Shown in pieces: positions 25,360-32,795 of a DNA stretch of 64,000 nt. The stretch's first letter is position 1. Each line of letters opens with the position of its first letter. This DNA is from Halorubrum lipolyticum DSM 21995 (GTDB taxonomy: Archaea; Halobacteriota; Halobacteria; Halobacteriales; Haloferacaceae): the NCBI RefSeq assembly GCF_000337375.1, contig NZ_AOJG01000017.1:1-64000 (forward strand), written 5' to 3'. The notes under the pieces are model-generated. The model was not told where the DNA came from. It searched no databases and worked only from the letters and a program-made list of their open reading frames with translations. Both the position numbers and the translations under genes were made by a program.

Positions 25360-27993
25360 TCATTCGTCGGGCCCGCCGGCCGCGTCCTCGCTGGCGCCTG
25401 TTCCCCCGCGCAGAGAGCCGTTCACCGCGGCGGCGACGTCGACGGCGGCGCGGTTCTCGGCGGCGTCGTGGACCCGAACGATGTCGGCGCCGCGATCGGC
25501 GGCCAGCGCGGTCGCGGCGACGGTGGCGTGCTCGCGGTCCTCCGGCCCTCGGTCGACCGCCCCGAACATCGACTTGTGCGAGTGGCCGATCAGCACCGGG
25601 CAGTCGAGCGCGTCGAACTCCCCGACGCGGTCGATCAGCTCGAACGCCTCGGCGGCCGACTTGCCGAAGCCGAGCCCCGGGTCGACGATCACCTTCTCGC
25701 GGTCGATCCCGGCGGTCTCGGCCAGCGCGAGCCGCTCGCGGAGCGCCGCGATCACGTCGTCGACGGCGTCGTCGTACTCGGGGTCGTTGGTCGGGTCGAC
25801 GGGCGCCTCCAGGCTGTGCATCACCACGACCGGGCAGTCCGCGTCGGCGACGACCTCGCGCATCTCCGGGTCCGCCAGCCCGGTCACGTCGTTGATGACG
25901 TCCGCGCCGGCGTCGAGCGCGGCCGCCGCGACGGCCGGCTTTCGCGTGTCGACCGAAACCAGCACGTCGCCGTCGGCGACCGCCGGGACCGACCGGATCG
26001 CTTCCAGCGTCGGGACCACCCGGTCGATCTCCTCGTCGGCCGGCACGGGCTCGGCGCCCGGCCGCGTCGACTCGCCGCCCACGTCGACGATGTCGATCCC
26101 TGCCTCGACCATCCGTTCGACGCCCGCGACCGCGTCGTCGAGGCCCGCGTGTCGCCCGCCGTCGTGGAAGGAGTCCGGCGTGACGTTAAGGACGCCCATG
26201 ACCGCGGTGCCGTCGGTCCAGGGGTAGCCGTCGGGAGCGGAGTCGTCGCCGCCGAGATCGTCGCCGTCGGGGCCGTCGCCGTCGGAATCGTCGAGCCCGA
26301 TCCGATCGGCGATGTCGGCCGCGATCCCCGCGAATCCCTCGCCCTCGCGCTCGCGGAGCCGGGCGAGCAGCTCGCGGTACTCAGCCACCGTCCCCGCGAG
26401 CGTGACGGGCACGCGCTCGCCGCCCGGGACGCGACCCACGCCGGCGCCGAGGCCGCCGATCGCGGCATCGCCGCCGACTTCGCGGAGGGCGGCCGCGAGG
26501 CGCTCCGCGCGGTCGCCGCGGAGCCGGAGGGAGAGGACGCGGTGGTCGATCCCGTCGGCGCGGGTCGCGGCCGCGTCGGGAGGGACCCCGCCCGTGTCGA
26601 GCGCGCGGACCGCGTTCGCGGCCGGGTCGTTCCCGCCACCGGCCGACCGCGGCGTCACGGTCCGCAGACGCGCCGCGCGCGCCTCCGCGACCGCGAACAG
26701 GGAGCCGACGAGCAGCACGCAGTCGTCGGGGGCGGCGCGCTCGACCGCGGTCTCGAGGGCGGCGGCCACGTCCTCGCCGGCGGTCACGTCGTCGACGCCC
26801 GCGGCCCGGAGCGCGGCGGCCAACACTTCAGGGTCCTCCGCGCGATCGAGGTCCGGGCGGCAGGTGACCGCGGAGGCGGCGTCGGGGAGCGCGCTCGCGG
26901 CGCTCGCGTGGTCCTTGTCGTGCATCGCGCCGTACACGAGGTGGAGGTCGTCGTAGTCGTACTCGGCGAGGGTCCCCGCGAGGGTCCGGCAGGCCGCCGG
27001 GTTGTGCGCGCCGTCGAGCACCGTCAGCGGGGCCGTGTCGACCACCTCGAACCGGCCGGGCCACGTCGCCCGCGCGAGGCCGTCGCGGACCGCGGCGTCG
27101 GGAAGGGGATCGGCGCCAACCGCACCCGCGGTGCGCCGGGCGAGCGCGACCGCGATCCCCGCGTTCGTCGCTTGGTGATCGCCGACGAGGGGGATCCGGT
27201 ACGTCGCGTCGACCTCGCCGGTCAGCGTCACCTCGGCGTCGGTGGGGCTCACGCGGCCCTCGTACGCGACGGAGAGGGTCGGGTCCGTCTCGCCGTCGGC
27301 GTTCTCCTCCGTGTCGACGCCCTCACCCGCGCCCGCGACCGTCGCGACCGGGGCGCCGGCGTCGCCGGCGACCTCCCGGACGACCGACAGGGCCTCGCCC
27401 TCGCAGGCGGTGACGAGGGGGGCGCCGGCGCTCGCGATCCGGGCCTTGGTGCGGGCGATCTCCGCGATCGTGTCGCCGAGGACCGCGGTGTGTTCGAGGG
27501 AGACGTTGGTGACCGCGGTCGCGACGGGGTCGACCGCGCTGGTGGCGTCGTACTCGCCGCCGAGCCCGACCTCCAGAACGGCCACGTCGACCTCGCGGCG
27601 CGCGAAGTCGCGGATCGCCATCGCCGTCACGACCTCGAAGAAGGTGAGGGGCTCGCCGGTCGCGGCGCGTTCGACGAGCCACGGCTTCACCTCCGCGACG
27701 AAGTCGGCGATCGCCGCTTCGGTCATCGCGAGCCCGTCTACCCGGATCCGCTCGGCGAGCGCGGAGAGGTGCGGGGAGGTGTAGAGGCCGACGGAGAGCC
27801 CGGCCTCGCGCAGGACCGACTCGGTCATGCGCGCGGTGCTGCCCTTCCCGTTCGAGCCGGCGACCTGCACGAACGACACGTCCTCCTCGGGGTTGCCGAG
27901 CCGGTCGAGCAGGGCCGCCACGCGCTCGGTCCCCGGCTTCACCGAGAAACGGCGGAGGTCGAAGAGGAACGCCGCCGCCTCGTGGTAGTGCAT
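25360..27993 (-). CDS. folCP: Dihydrofolate synthase / folylpolyglutamate synthase - dihydropteroate synthase fusion
   Basis: An 877-residue bifunctional folate enzyme. Residues 1-440 are FolC: the P-loop GSNGKGSTARMTESVL, EVGLGGEYDATSAV and the ligase core VLDGAHNPAACRTLAG. A linker domain of ~150 residues follows. Residues ~610-877 are dihydropteroate synthase (FolP): VMGVLNVTPDSFHDGGRHAG, VDVGGESTRPGAEPVP, VDPGLGFGKSAAEAFEL and LIGHSHKSMFG. Such fusions are known in haloarchaea. The ATG at 27993 (MHYHEAAAFLFDLRRF) is the conserved FolC start. With DHFR at 5017 this window covers several late steps of folate synthesis. Confidence 0.95.
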   Translation of the reverse strand: MHYHEAAAFLFDLRRFSVKPGTERVAALLDRLGNPEEDVSFVQVAGSNGKGSTARMTESVLREAGLSVGLYTSPHLSALAERIRVDGLAMTEAAIADFVAEVKPWLVERAATGEPLTFFEVVTAMAIRDFARREVDVAVLEVGLGGEYDATSAVDPVATAVTNVSLEHTAVLGDTIAEIARTKARIASAGAPLVTACEGEALSVVREVAGDAGAPVATVAGAGEGVDTEENADGETDPTLSVAYEGRVSPTDAEVTLTGEVDATYRIPLVGDHQATNAGIAVALARRTAGAVGADPLPDAAVRDGLARATWPGRFEVVDTAPLTVLDGAHNPAACRTLAGTLAEYDYDDLHLVYGAMHDKDHASAASALPDAASAVTCRPDLDRAEDPEVLAAALRAAGVDDVTAGEDVAAALETAVERAAPDDCVLLVGSLFAVAEARAARLRTVTPRSAGGGNDPAANAVRALDTGGVPPDAAATRADGIDHRVLSLRLRGDRAERLAAALREVGGDAAIGGLGAGVGRVPGGERVPVTLAGTVAEYRELLARLREREGEGFAGIAADIADRIGLDDSDGDGPDGDDLGGDDSAPDGYPWTDGTAVMGVLNVTPDSFHDGGRHAGLDDAVAGVERMVEAGIDIVDVGGESTRPGAEPVPADEEIDRVVPTLEAIRSVPAVADGDVLVSVDTRKPAVAAAALDAGADVINDVTGLADPEMREVVADADCPVVVMHSLEAPVDPTNDPEYDDAVDDVIAALRERLALAETAGIDREKVIVDPGLGFGKSAAEAFELIDRVGEFDALDCPVLIGHSHKSMFGAVDRGPEDREHATVAATALAADRGADIVRVHDAAENRAAVDVAAAVNGSLRGGTGASEDAAGGPDE

Positions 27994-28127
27994 ACGCCGT
28001 GGGTCGGCTCGCCGTCGCTTAGGCGTAACGGAGGAACGGCGTCTCGGCGGTTCGACCGTCGCCCCCGACGGTCCCGTCACCGCCCGGAAGAGCAACCCTT
28101 ACGCGCGCGGCACCCCGAGCCATTCGC

Positions 28128-29219
28128 ATGAACGAGACTGCGGCCGCGTCGGCGTCCGCGGCCGAAGACGGAGAGCCCGACCGCGGCGCCGCCGACTCGG
28201 CCGGTCCCGCGGACGCGACCGATCCCGACCCGGTCGTCGTCGGCGAGGGCGTCCGCAAGTCGTACGGCGAGGTCGTCGCGCTCGACGGCGTCGAGATCCG
28301 GGTCGAGCCCGGCGAGGTGTTCGGGCTGATCGGCCCCAACGGCGCGGGGAAGACGACGCTCGTCCGCGCGCTGACGGGGACGACCGAGGCCGAGGGCGAC
28401 CTGCGGGTGTTCGGCGTCCCGCCGCGCGAGGTGGACCCGCAGCGGATCGGGCTGCTCCCGCAGTCGTTCGACCCGCCGGAGCGGCTCACGGCGGTCGAGC
28501 TGGTCGACTACTACGGCGGGCTGTACGACGCGGCCCGCGACACCGATCCCGTCCTGCGGGACGTGGGGATGGCCGACGACGCCGACGCGTGGTACGAGAC
28601 GCTCTCGGGCGGGCAACAGCGCCGGACCTGCGTCGCGACCGCCATCGTCAACGACCCCGACCTCCTCTTCCTCGACGAGCCGACCACGGGGATCGACCCG
28701 GCCGGCCGGCGGTCGATCCACCGGCTGATCGAGCGGCTCGCGGGCGACGGCACGACTGTCTTCCTCACGAGCCACGCGATGGATGAAGTGGAACGGCTCG
28801 CCGACCGCGTCGCGCTCCTCCGGGACGGCGCGGTCGTCGCCGTCGGCGCTCCCGACGAGCTGATCGCCGAACACGGGGGCGAGCCGAGCCTGGCTGTCGC
28901 GCTCGACGGTCCCGCCGACGAGGCGGCTGTCGAGGCGGTCCAGGAGGCGCTCTCAGACGGAGCGGCGGAAGAAGACGCGCCCGGGGTCGAGTCCACCCCC
29001 GAGGGCCTCCGGATCGGGGGCGTCCGACCCGAGGAGATCGGCGACGCCGTCGACGCGCTCGACGCGGCCGGGGTCGCCTTCGAGTCGCTCGCGTGGTCCG
29101 AGCCCTCGCTGGAGGACGTGTACCTCCGGCTCACGGGCGAGGAGTACTCGCCGCGGTCGGAGGCGGGGTCGGGGTCGGGGACGTTCGATGAGACCGCACC
29201 GGACGGAGGCGACCGATGA
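28128..29219 (+). CDS. ABC transporter ATP-binding protein (drug/multidrug type)
   Basis: A 363-residue ATPase with all motifs: Walker A GPNGAGKTTL, Q-loop LLPQSF, signature LSGGQQRR, Walker B LLFLDEPTTGID and H-loop LTSHAMDEVERLADRV. The N-terminal 40 residues are an acidic low-complexity extension. The C-terminal ~110 residues form the extra domain seen in DrrA/ABC-2 type ATPases (GVAFESLAWSEPSLEDVYLR). Its stop overlaps the permease start by four bases (ATGA), so the two form one operon. The substrate is unknown. Confidence 0.93.
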   Translation: MNETAAASASAAEDGEPDRGAADSAGPADATDPDPVVVGEGVRKSYGEVVALDGVEIRVEPGEVFGLIGPNGAGKTTLVRALTGTTEAEGDLRVFGVPPREVDPQRIGLLPQSFDPPERLTAVELVDYYGGLYDAARDTDPVLRDVGMADDADAWYETLSGGQQRRTCVATAIVNDPDLLFLDEPTTGIDPAGRRSIHRLIERLAGDGTTVFLTSHAMDEVERLADRVALLRDGAVVAVGAPDELIAEHGGEPSLAVALDGPADEAAVEAVQEALSDGAAEEDAPGVESTPEGLRIGGVRPEEIGDAVDALDAAGVAFESLAWSEPSLEDVYLRLTGEEYSPRSEAGSGSGTFDETAPDGGDR

Positions 29220-29971
29220 GCCGCTTCGGCCGGATCGCGACCGAGGCGAGCGCGGCGTCGAGATCGTTCCTCCGGCGGCGGACGGCGGTGTTCTTCACCT
29301 TCTTTTTCCCCGTCATCCTCGTGCTGATCTTCGGCGCGCTGGTCCAGACGCAGCCGACCGGGGGCGGGCTGTTCGCGGAGCCCGCCGGCTACTACATCCC
29401 CGGCTACCTCGCCGTCGTCGTCCTCTTCACGCCGCTGTCGCGGGTCGGCTCCGAGATCGCTCGCCACCGCGACGGCGGGCGGTTCGAGAAGCTGGCGACG
29501 ACGCCGCTCTCCCGCGGCGAGTGGCTGCTCGCGCACACCTTAGTCAACGTCGCGATCATCGGCGCGGCGAGCCTGCTCATCCTCGGCCTCGTCCTGGTCG
29601 TGACCGACGCGGAACCGGTGGTCTCGCCCGCGCTCGCGGCGCTGCCGGTCTTCGTCGCCGTCGCCGTCGCGCTCTTCTGCGGGCTCGGGGCACTGCTCGG
29701 CGCGCTCGCGGACTCGCAGGACGGCGTGATCGCCGCGAGCAACACGGTCGCGCTCCCCCTGCTGTTCCTCTCCGAGACGTTCGTCTCGCCCTCGCTGCTG
29801 CCGGAGTGGTTCCTCCCGGCTGTCGCGGCCTCGCCGCTGACGTACTTCGCGCGCGGGACGCGGTCGATCGTCTACGAGCCGGGGCCGTGGGTCGGCGATC
29901 TGGCGGTGCTCTCGGTCCTCGCCGTCGCGTTCCTCGCGCTGGGGGCGTACGCGGTCCCGCGGACGGATTGA
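29216..29971 (+). CDS. ABC-2 type transporter permease
   Basis: A 251-residue membrane protein with six helices, for example TAVFFTFFFPVILVLIFGAL and NVAIIGAASLLILGLVLVVT. It has the ABC-2 hallmark region IARHRDGGRFEKLATTPLSRG between helices two and three. Its start overlaps the ATPase gene, so they form an exporter pair. A 24-base tandem repeat starts at its stop codon and fills the space up to the next promoter. Confidence 0.9.
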   Translation: MSRFGRIATEASAASRSFLRRRTAVFFTFFFPVILVLIFGALVQTQPTGGGLFAEPAGYYIPGYLAVVVLFTPLSRVGSEIARHRDGGRFEKLATTPLSRGEWLLAHTLVNVAIIGAASLLILGLVLVVTDAEPVVSPALAALPVFVAVAVALFCGLGALLGALADSQDGVIAASNTVALPLLFLSETFVSPSLLPEWFLPAVAASPLTYFARGTRSIVYEPGPWVGDLAVLSVLAVAFLALGAYAVPRTD

Positions 29972-30062
29972 GGGGCGAGACGGCGGGAGGATCGAGGGGC
30001 GAGACGGCGGGAGGATCGAGGGGCGAGACGGCGGGAGGATCGAGGGGCGAGACGGCGGGAGA
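29970..30062. repeat. 24-base tandem repeat (about 3.9 copies)
   Basis: GAGGGGCGAGACGGCGGGAG plus GATC repeats at 29970, 29994, 30018 and 30042, the last copy incomplete. It starts on the last two bases of the permease stop codon and ends before the next promoter. The copies are identical, which implies recent expansion. It is not in a translated frame. Confidence 0.93.
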
Positions 30063-30078
30063 AACGACCCGGAAGCCG

Positions 30079-30090
30079 GTCATTTATATC
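30079..30090 (+). promoter_or_regulatory. TATA box for the small zinc-ribbon gene
   Basis: TCATTTATATCG at 30079-30090 resembles a haloarchaeal TATA box and would place the transcript start near 30110-30115, a few bases before the proposed TTG start codon at 30126. It separates the 24-base repeat from the mini-gene. Confidence 0.5.
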
Positions 30091-30125
30091 GCCAGACGCC
30101 GTTCCCGACAACGAGGGGGAAAGCG

Positions 30126-30263
30126 TTGCTCACCGTTCAATTCACCTGCTCCGACTGCATGCAGACCATCGAGGTCAACGACGAGATGCGGGAGACGATC
30201 CTCGACACCGGCTGCCCGGTCTGTACGACCGCGGCCAGCGAGGACGACTTCGACGCCGAGTAG
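30126..30263 (+). CDS. Small zinc-ribbon protein with probable TTG start
   Basis: A 45-residue reading frame with two Cys pairs (FTCSDCMQTIEVNDEM and TGCPVCTTAASEDD) that aligns along its length with the 51-residue protein at 18281. No ATG or GTG exists upstream in frame; TTG at 30126 is the best start and fits the TATA box. It is too short for standard calls. The clear match to a paralogue and the acidic end (DDFDAE) support it as real. Function is unknown. Confidence 0.65.
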   Translation: MLTVQFTCSDCMQTIEVNDEMRETILDTGCPVCTTAASEDDFDAE

Positions 30264-30336
30264 CGACTGTACTGTCGATATGCGGGTGAGTTTGTACTCG
30301 ATCGTTTATATGTGATCGACAGCTCTGCGGTGACCA

Positions 30337-30654
30337 CCTCCAAAGCCCCAGCCGCTTTCTTATAAATCGCTGACATCGGGGCGACGACGAAAACCTCCAA
30401 AGCCCCAGCCGCGAGGCGGGCGCACGCTCGCTGCGCGCTTCAGTCGCTCGCGCTGCTCGCTCCTTCTAGTGCTTACGTCGCCTGCGCCCGCCTCGCGGCT
30501 GCCCCTTTGAGTCCCACCCGACCGCAACCGCACACCGCCTCACACCTCCCCAGCCTCGTCAGTCGCCCTCCGCGTTGCTCCGGGCGACTGACTTCCCTCG
30601 TGCGGGCTGCTCGCGCCCTGATGGGCGCTCGCAGGCGCACGCCACCGCACCGCA
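30337..30654 (+). repeat. Dispersed structured intergenic repeat, copy A
   Basis: The 417-base gap 30264-30680 has no gene and is mostly this element. It begins with CCTCCAAAGCCCCAGCCG (30337-30354), then CTTTCTTATAAAT, then the same 18-mer again at 30394-30411. An 18-base perfect inverted repeat follows (arms 30407-30424 and 30483-30500), then CCCCTTTGAGTCCCACCC, CCTCACACCTCCCCAGCCTC, a second hairpin (arms 30558-30568 and 30582-30592), and the end CGCCACCGCAC. Copy B at 54481-54808, in reverse orientation, has the same blocks in the same order with different loop sequences. It may be a non-autonomous mobile element or a structured RNA. Confidence 0.85.
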
Positions 30655-30680
30655 AGTCGTTTATAACTATTCGTCTGCGT

Positions 30681-31892
30681 TCATGACAGAATCTCGACCT
30701 CGTACCCGTCGGCTTCGAGGGCGTCGACGATGTCGGCGGCGTGTTCGGCGTCGTCGGTCTCTAATTCGAGTTCCAGTTCGGCGGCGTTGACGGCCACGTC
30801 CCGCGACGTGCGGTCGTGGTGGACCGCGTACACGTTCGCGCCGGTGCGGGCGACGATGCTGGAGACGCGCTCTAGCTCTCCGGGACGGTCCTTCAGGTCG
30901 ATCGTGATCTTGAGGTATCGACCCATCTGGACCAGTCCGCGCCGGATCACGGTCCCGAGCCGGTTGAGGTCGATGTTGCCGCCGCAGAGCGCGGCGACGA
31001 TCGTCTCGTCGTCGTCGTATTTAAACGCGTCCGAGAGGACGGCCGCGAGCGCGACCGCGCCGGCGCCCTCGACGAGCGTCTTCGAGCGCTCCAAGAGGAG
31101 GGTGAGCGCGAGGGCGATCTCGCGGTCGTCGACCGTGACGACCTCGTCGACGTACGCCGACATCACCTCGAGGGTCTGCTCGCCGACCGACCGAGTGGCG
31201 ATCCCGTCGGCGATCGTGTCGACGCTGTCGATCTCGTGGACCTCACCTTTTTTTAGCGACTCGCCCGCGGAGGCCGCGCCCTCGGCCTGCACGCCGACGA
31301 CCCGCACGTCCGGGAGCTGTTCTTTGATCGCGACCGCGACGCCCGAGATGAGCCCGCCGCCGCCGATCGGGACGACGACCGTGTCGAGGTCGGGGCAGTC
31401 GTCGACGATCTCGAGGCCGAGCGTCCCCTGCCCGGCCATCACCACGGGATCGTCGAACGCGTGGACGTAGGTCCGGCCCTCCTCGCGCTCGAGCCGGTGC
31501 GCGTACGCCTGCGCCTCGTCGTAGTCGACGCCCTCCAGCCGGACGCTGGCGCCGTATCCTCGGGTGGCCTTCACCTTCGAGACGGGCGCGAACTTCGGCA
31601 TCACGACGGTGGCGTCGACGCCCGCGCGGTCGGCCGCGAGCGCGACGCCCTGCGCGTGGTTGCCCGCGCTCGCGGTGACCACGCCGGCCTCGCGCTCGGC
31701 GTCCGAGAGCGTGGCGATCCGGTTCATCGCCCCGCGGATCTTGAACGCCCCGGTGCGCTGGAAGTTCTCCAGCTTGAGGTGCACGTCCGCACCGCTCATC
31801 TCGGAGAAGGTCCGCGACCGCTCCAAGGGCGTGTGCCGGGCGGCGTCGCCGACGCGCTCGCGCGCCTCGCGAACGTCGGAGAGGGTGATCAT
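30681..31892 (-). CDS. ilvA: Threonine ammonia-lyase (threonine dehydratase)
   Basis: A 403-residue PLP enzyme that makes 2-oxobutanoate for isoleucine synthesis. The PLP lysine lies in KLENFQRTGAFKIRGAMNRI; VTASAGNHAQGVALAA binds substrate, and the glycine loop VVPIGGGGLISGVAVAI binds the PLP phosphate. Residues ~325-403 form an ACT domain (YLKITIDLKDRPGELERVSS), suggesting allosteric control as in short catabolic or biosynthetic forms. Downstream it borders repeat copy A; upstream lies an 11-base tandem repeat. Confidence 0.93.
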   Translation of the reverse strand: MITLSDVREARERVGDAARHTPLERSRTFSEMSGADVHLKLENFQRTGAFKIRGAMNRIATLSDAEREAGVVTASAGNHAQGVALAADRAGVDATVVMPKFAPVSKVKATRGYGASVRLEGVDYDEAQAYAHRLEREEGRTYVHAFDDPVVMAGQGTLGLEIVDDCPDLDTVVVPIGGGGLISGVAVAIKEQLPDVRVVGVQAEGAASAGESLKKGEVHEIDSVDTIADGIATRSVGEQTLEVMSAYVDEVVTVDDREIALALTLLLERSKTLVEGAGAVALAAVLSDAFKYDDDETIVAALCGGNIDLNRLGTVIRRGLVQMGRYLKITIDLKDRPGELERVSSIVARTGANVYAVHHDRTSRDVAVNAAELELELETDDAEHAADIVDALEADGYEVEILS

Positions 31893-31970
31893 ACCCGGAA
31901 ATCGCCGCGCCGGCCGCTAATCGGTTCCGGTCCGTGTCGCCGTCGGACGAGCCGATGCTCGACGGAAAGC

Positions 31971-32074
31971 GGGTCGGAGCCAGATTGGAACCGAATCGGA
32001 GCCGGATCGGAACCGGATCGGAACCAGATCGGAGCCGAATTGGAACCGGGTCGAGACCAAGTCGAGACCGAGCC
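31971..32074. repeat. 11-base tandem repeat upstream of ilvA
   Basis: The 327-base gap 31893-32219 holds no convincing gene. It contains about nine copies of an 11-base unit (consensus GGATCGGAACC, with A/G changes) from 31971 to about 32074. Eleven bases is close to one DNA turn, so the copies face the same side of the helix. The array lies about 80-180 bases upstream of the ilvA start. Confidence 0.85.
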
Positions 32075-32219
32075 GCGGGCTCGTCGTCTGTGAAAGGGGG
32101 GAATGCACGCGTGTGACGTGCAAGTGAAGCGAGACGGGCCGAATACAAAAAGGTGGGGCTAGCGGAGCGAAAGTGAAACCGCCAGACTGCACCGCCGTCA
32201 TCCCTCCGTCAGACGGGTC

Positions 32220-32663
32220 TCAGGGGGTGAGCCGCACCCGAACGTCCGCCCGTTCGAGATACCGGTCGACCCGCGCTGCGAATCCGCGATCGTCGTCGCC
32301 CTCGTCGCCCACGTCGCCGGTGCCGCCCTCGTCGCCCTCGCCCGGCCACGCCGCGTCCGCGTCGAGCCGGTCGGGGTCGCCGACGTACACCGCCGCCTCG
32401 TCGGGGTGGCCGTCGGGCGCGTCGAGCGGAACCGCCACCCGCCGGTACAACCCCGTCTCGACGCCCTCGTACTCGTCGAGGGCGTCCGACTCCTCGGTCC
32501 GGAGGAGCCGACCGGCCGTCTCACCGCCCGGCGCGAGCGTCGGGTAGCGCCCCTCGACGAGGTGGAGTCCGAACAGCGTCGCCGGTCCGACGTACACGTA
32601 CGAGTCGAGCACCTCGGCGACCCGGTCGGGTTCGGTGAGCGTTCCGTACACGAAGACGTCCAT
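32220..32663 (-). CDS. Gamma-glutamylcyclotransferase-like (AIG2/GGCT) protein
   Basis: A 147-residue protein of the BtrG/GGCT fold. The N-terminal nucleotide-like loop VFVYGTLTEPDRVAEVL matches the YGTL signature, and DALDEYEGVETGLYRRV carries the catalytic Glu (DEYEG). Members cyclise gamma-glutamyl compounds to 5-oxoproline. A negatively charged insertion (GEGDEGGTGDVGDEGDDD) sits before the C-terminus. Hydantoinase/oxoprolinase genes at 59491-63389 are a possible, unproven functional link. The ATG at 32663 is the family start. Confidence 0.87.
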   Translation of the reverse strand: MDVFVYGTLTEPDRVAEVLDSYVYVGPATLFGLHLVEGRYPTLAPGGETAGRLLRTEESDALDEYEGVETGLYRRVAVPLDAPDGHPDEAAVYVGDPDRLDADAAWPGEGDEGGTGDVGDEGDDDRGFAARVDRYLERADVRVRLTP

Positions 32664-32795
32664 ACTGCGTGTGCGTCGTTCGCACGCTTCAACGTTCGGG
32701 CGGCGGATTCGCGCCCGAGGCGTGAGCGGACTGCAGCCGGAGGGGGCCGCCGGCTCCGATACGGTGAAAGCCCGCCCGTTCCTCCCGGGTGATAC

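Noticed and set aside
23740-28131. A 1463-codon open frame on the plus strand
   Set aside because: It is the antisense of trxB, the DHH gene and folCP. High GC content keeps antisense frames open, and its translation is low-complexity Arg/Gly/Asp-rich with no domain.
30264-30680. Small reading frames inside repeat copy A (for example 30473-30655)
   Set aside because: They overlap hairpins and do not correspond between copies A and B, so conservation is at the DNA or RNA level and not protein.
31917-32201. A 94-codon minus-strand frame over the 11-base repeat
   Set aside because: Its repetitive protein (FGSDLVPIRF-type) simply follows the DNA repeat; there is no promoter, conserved start or domain.
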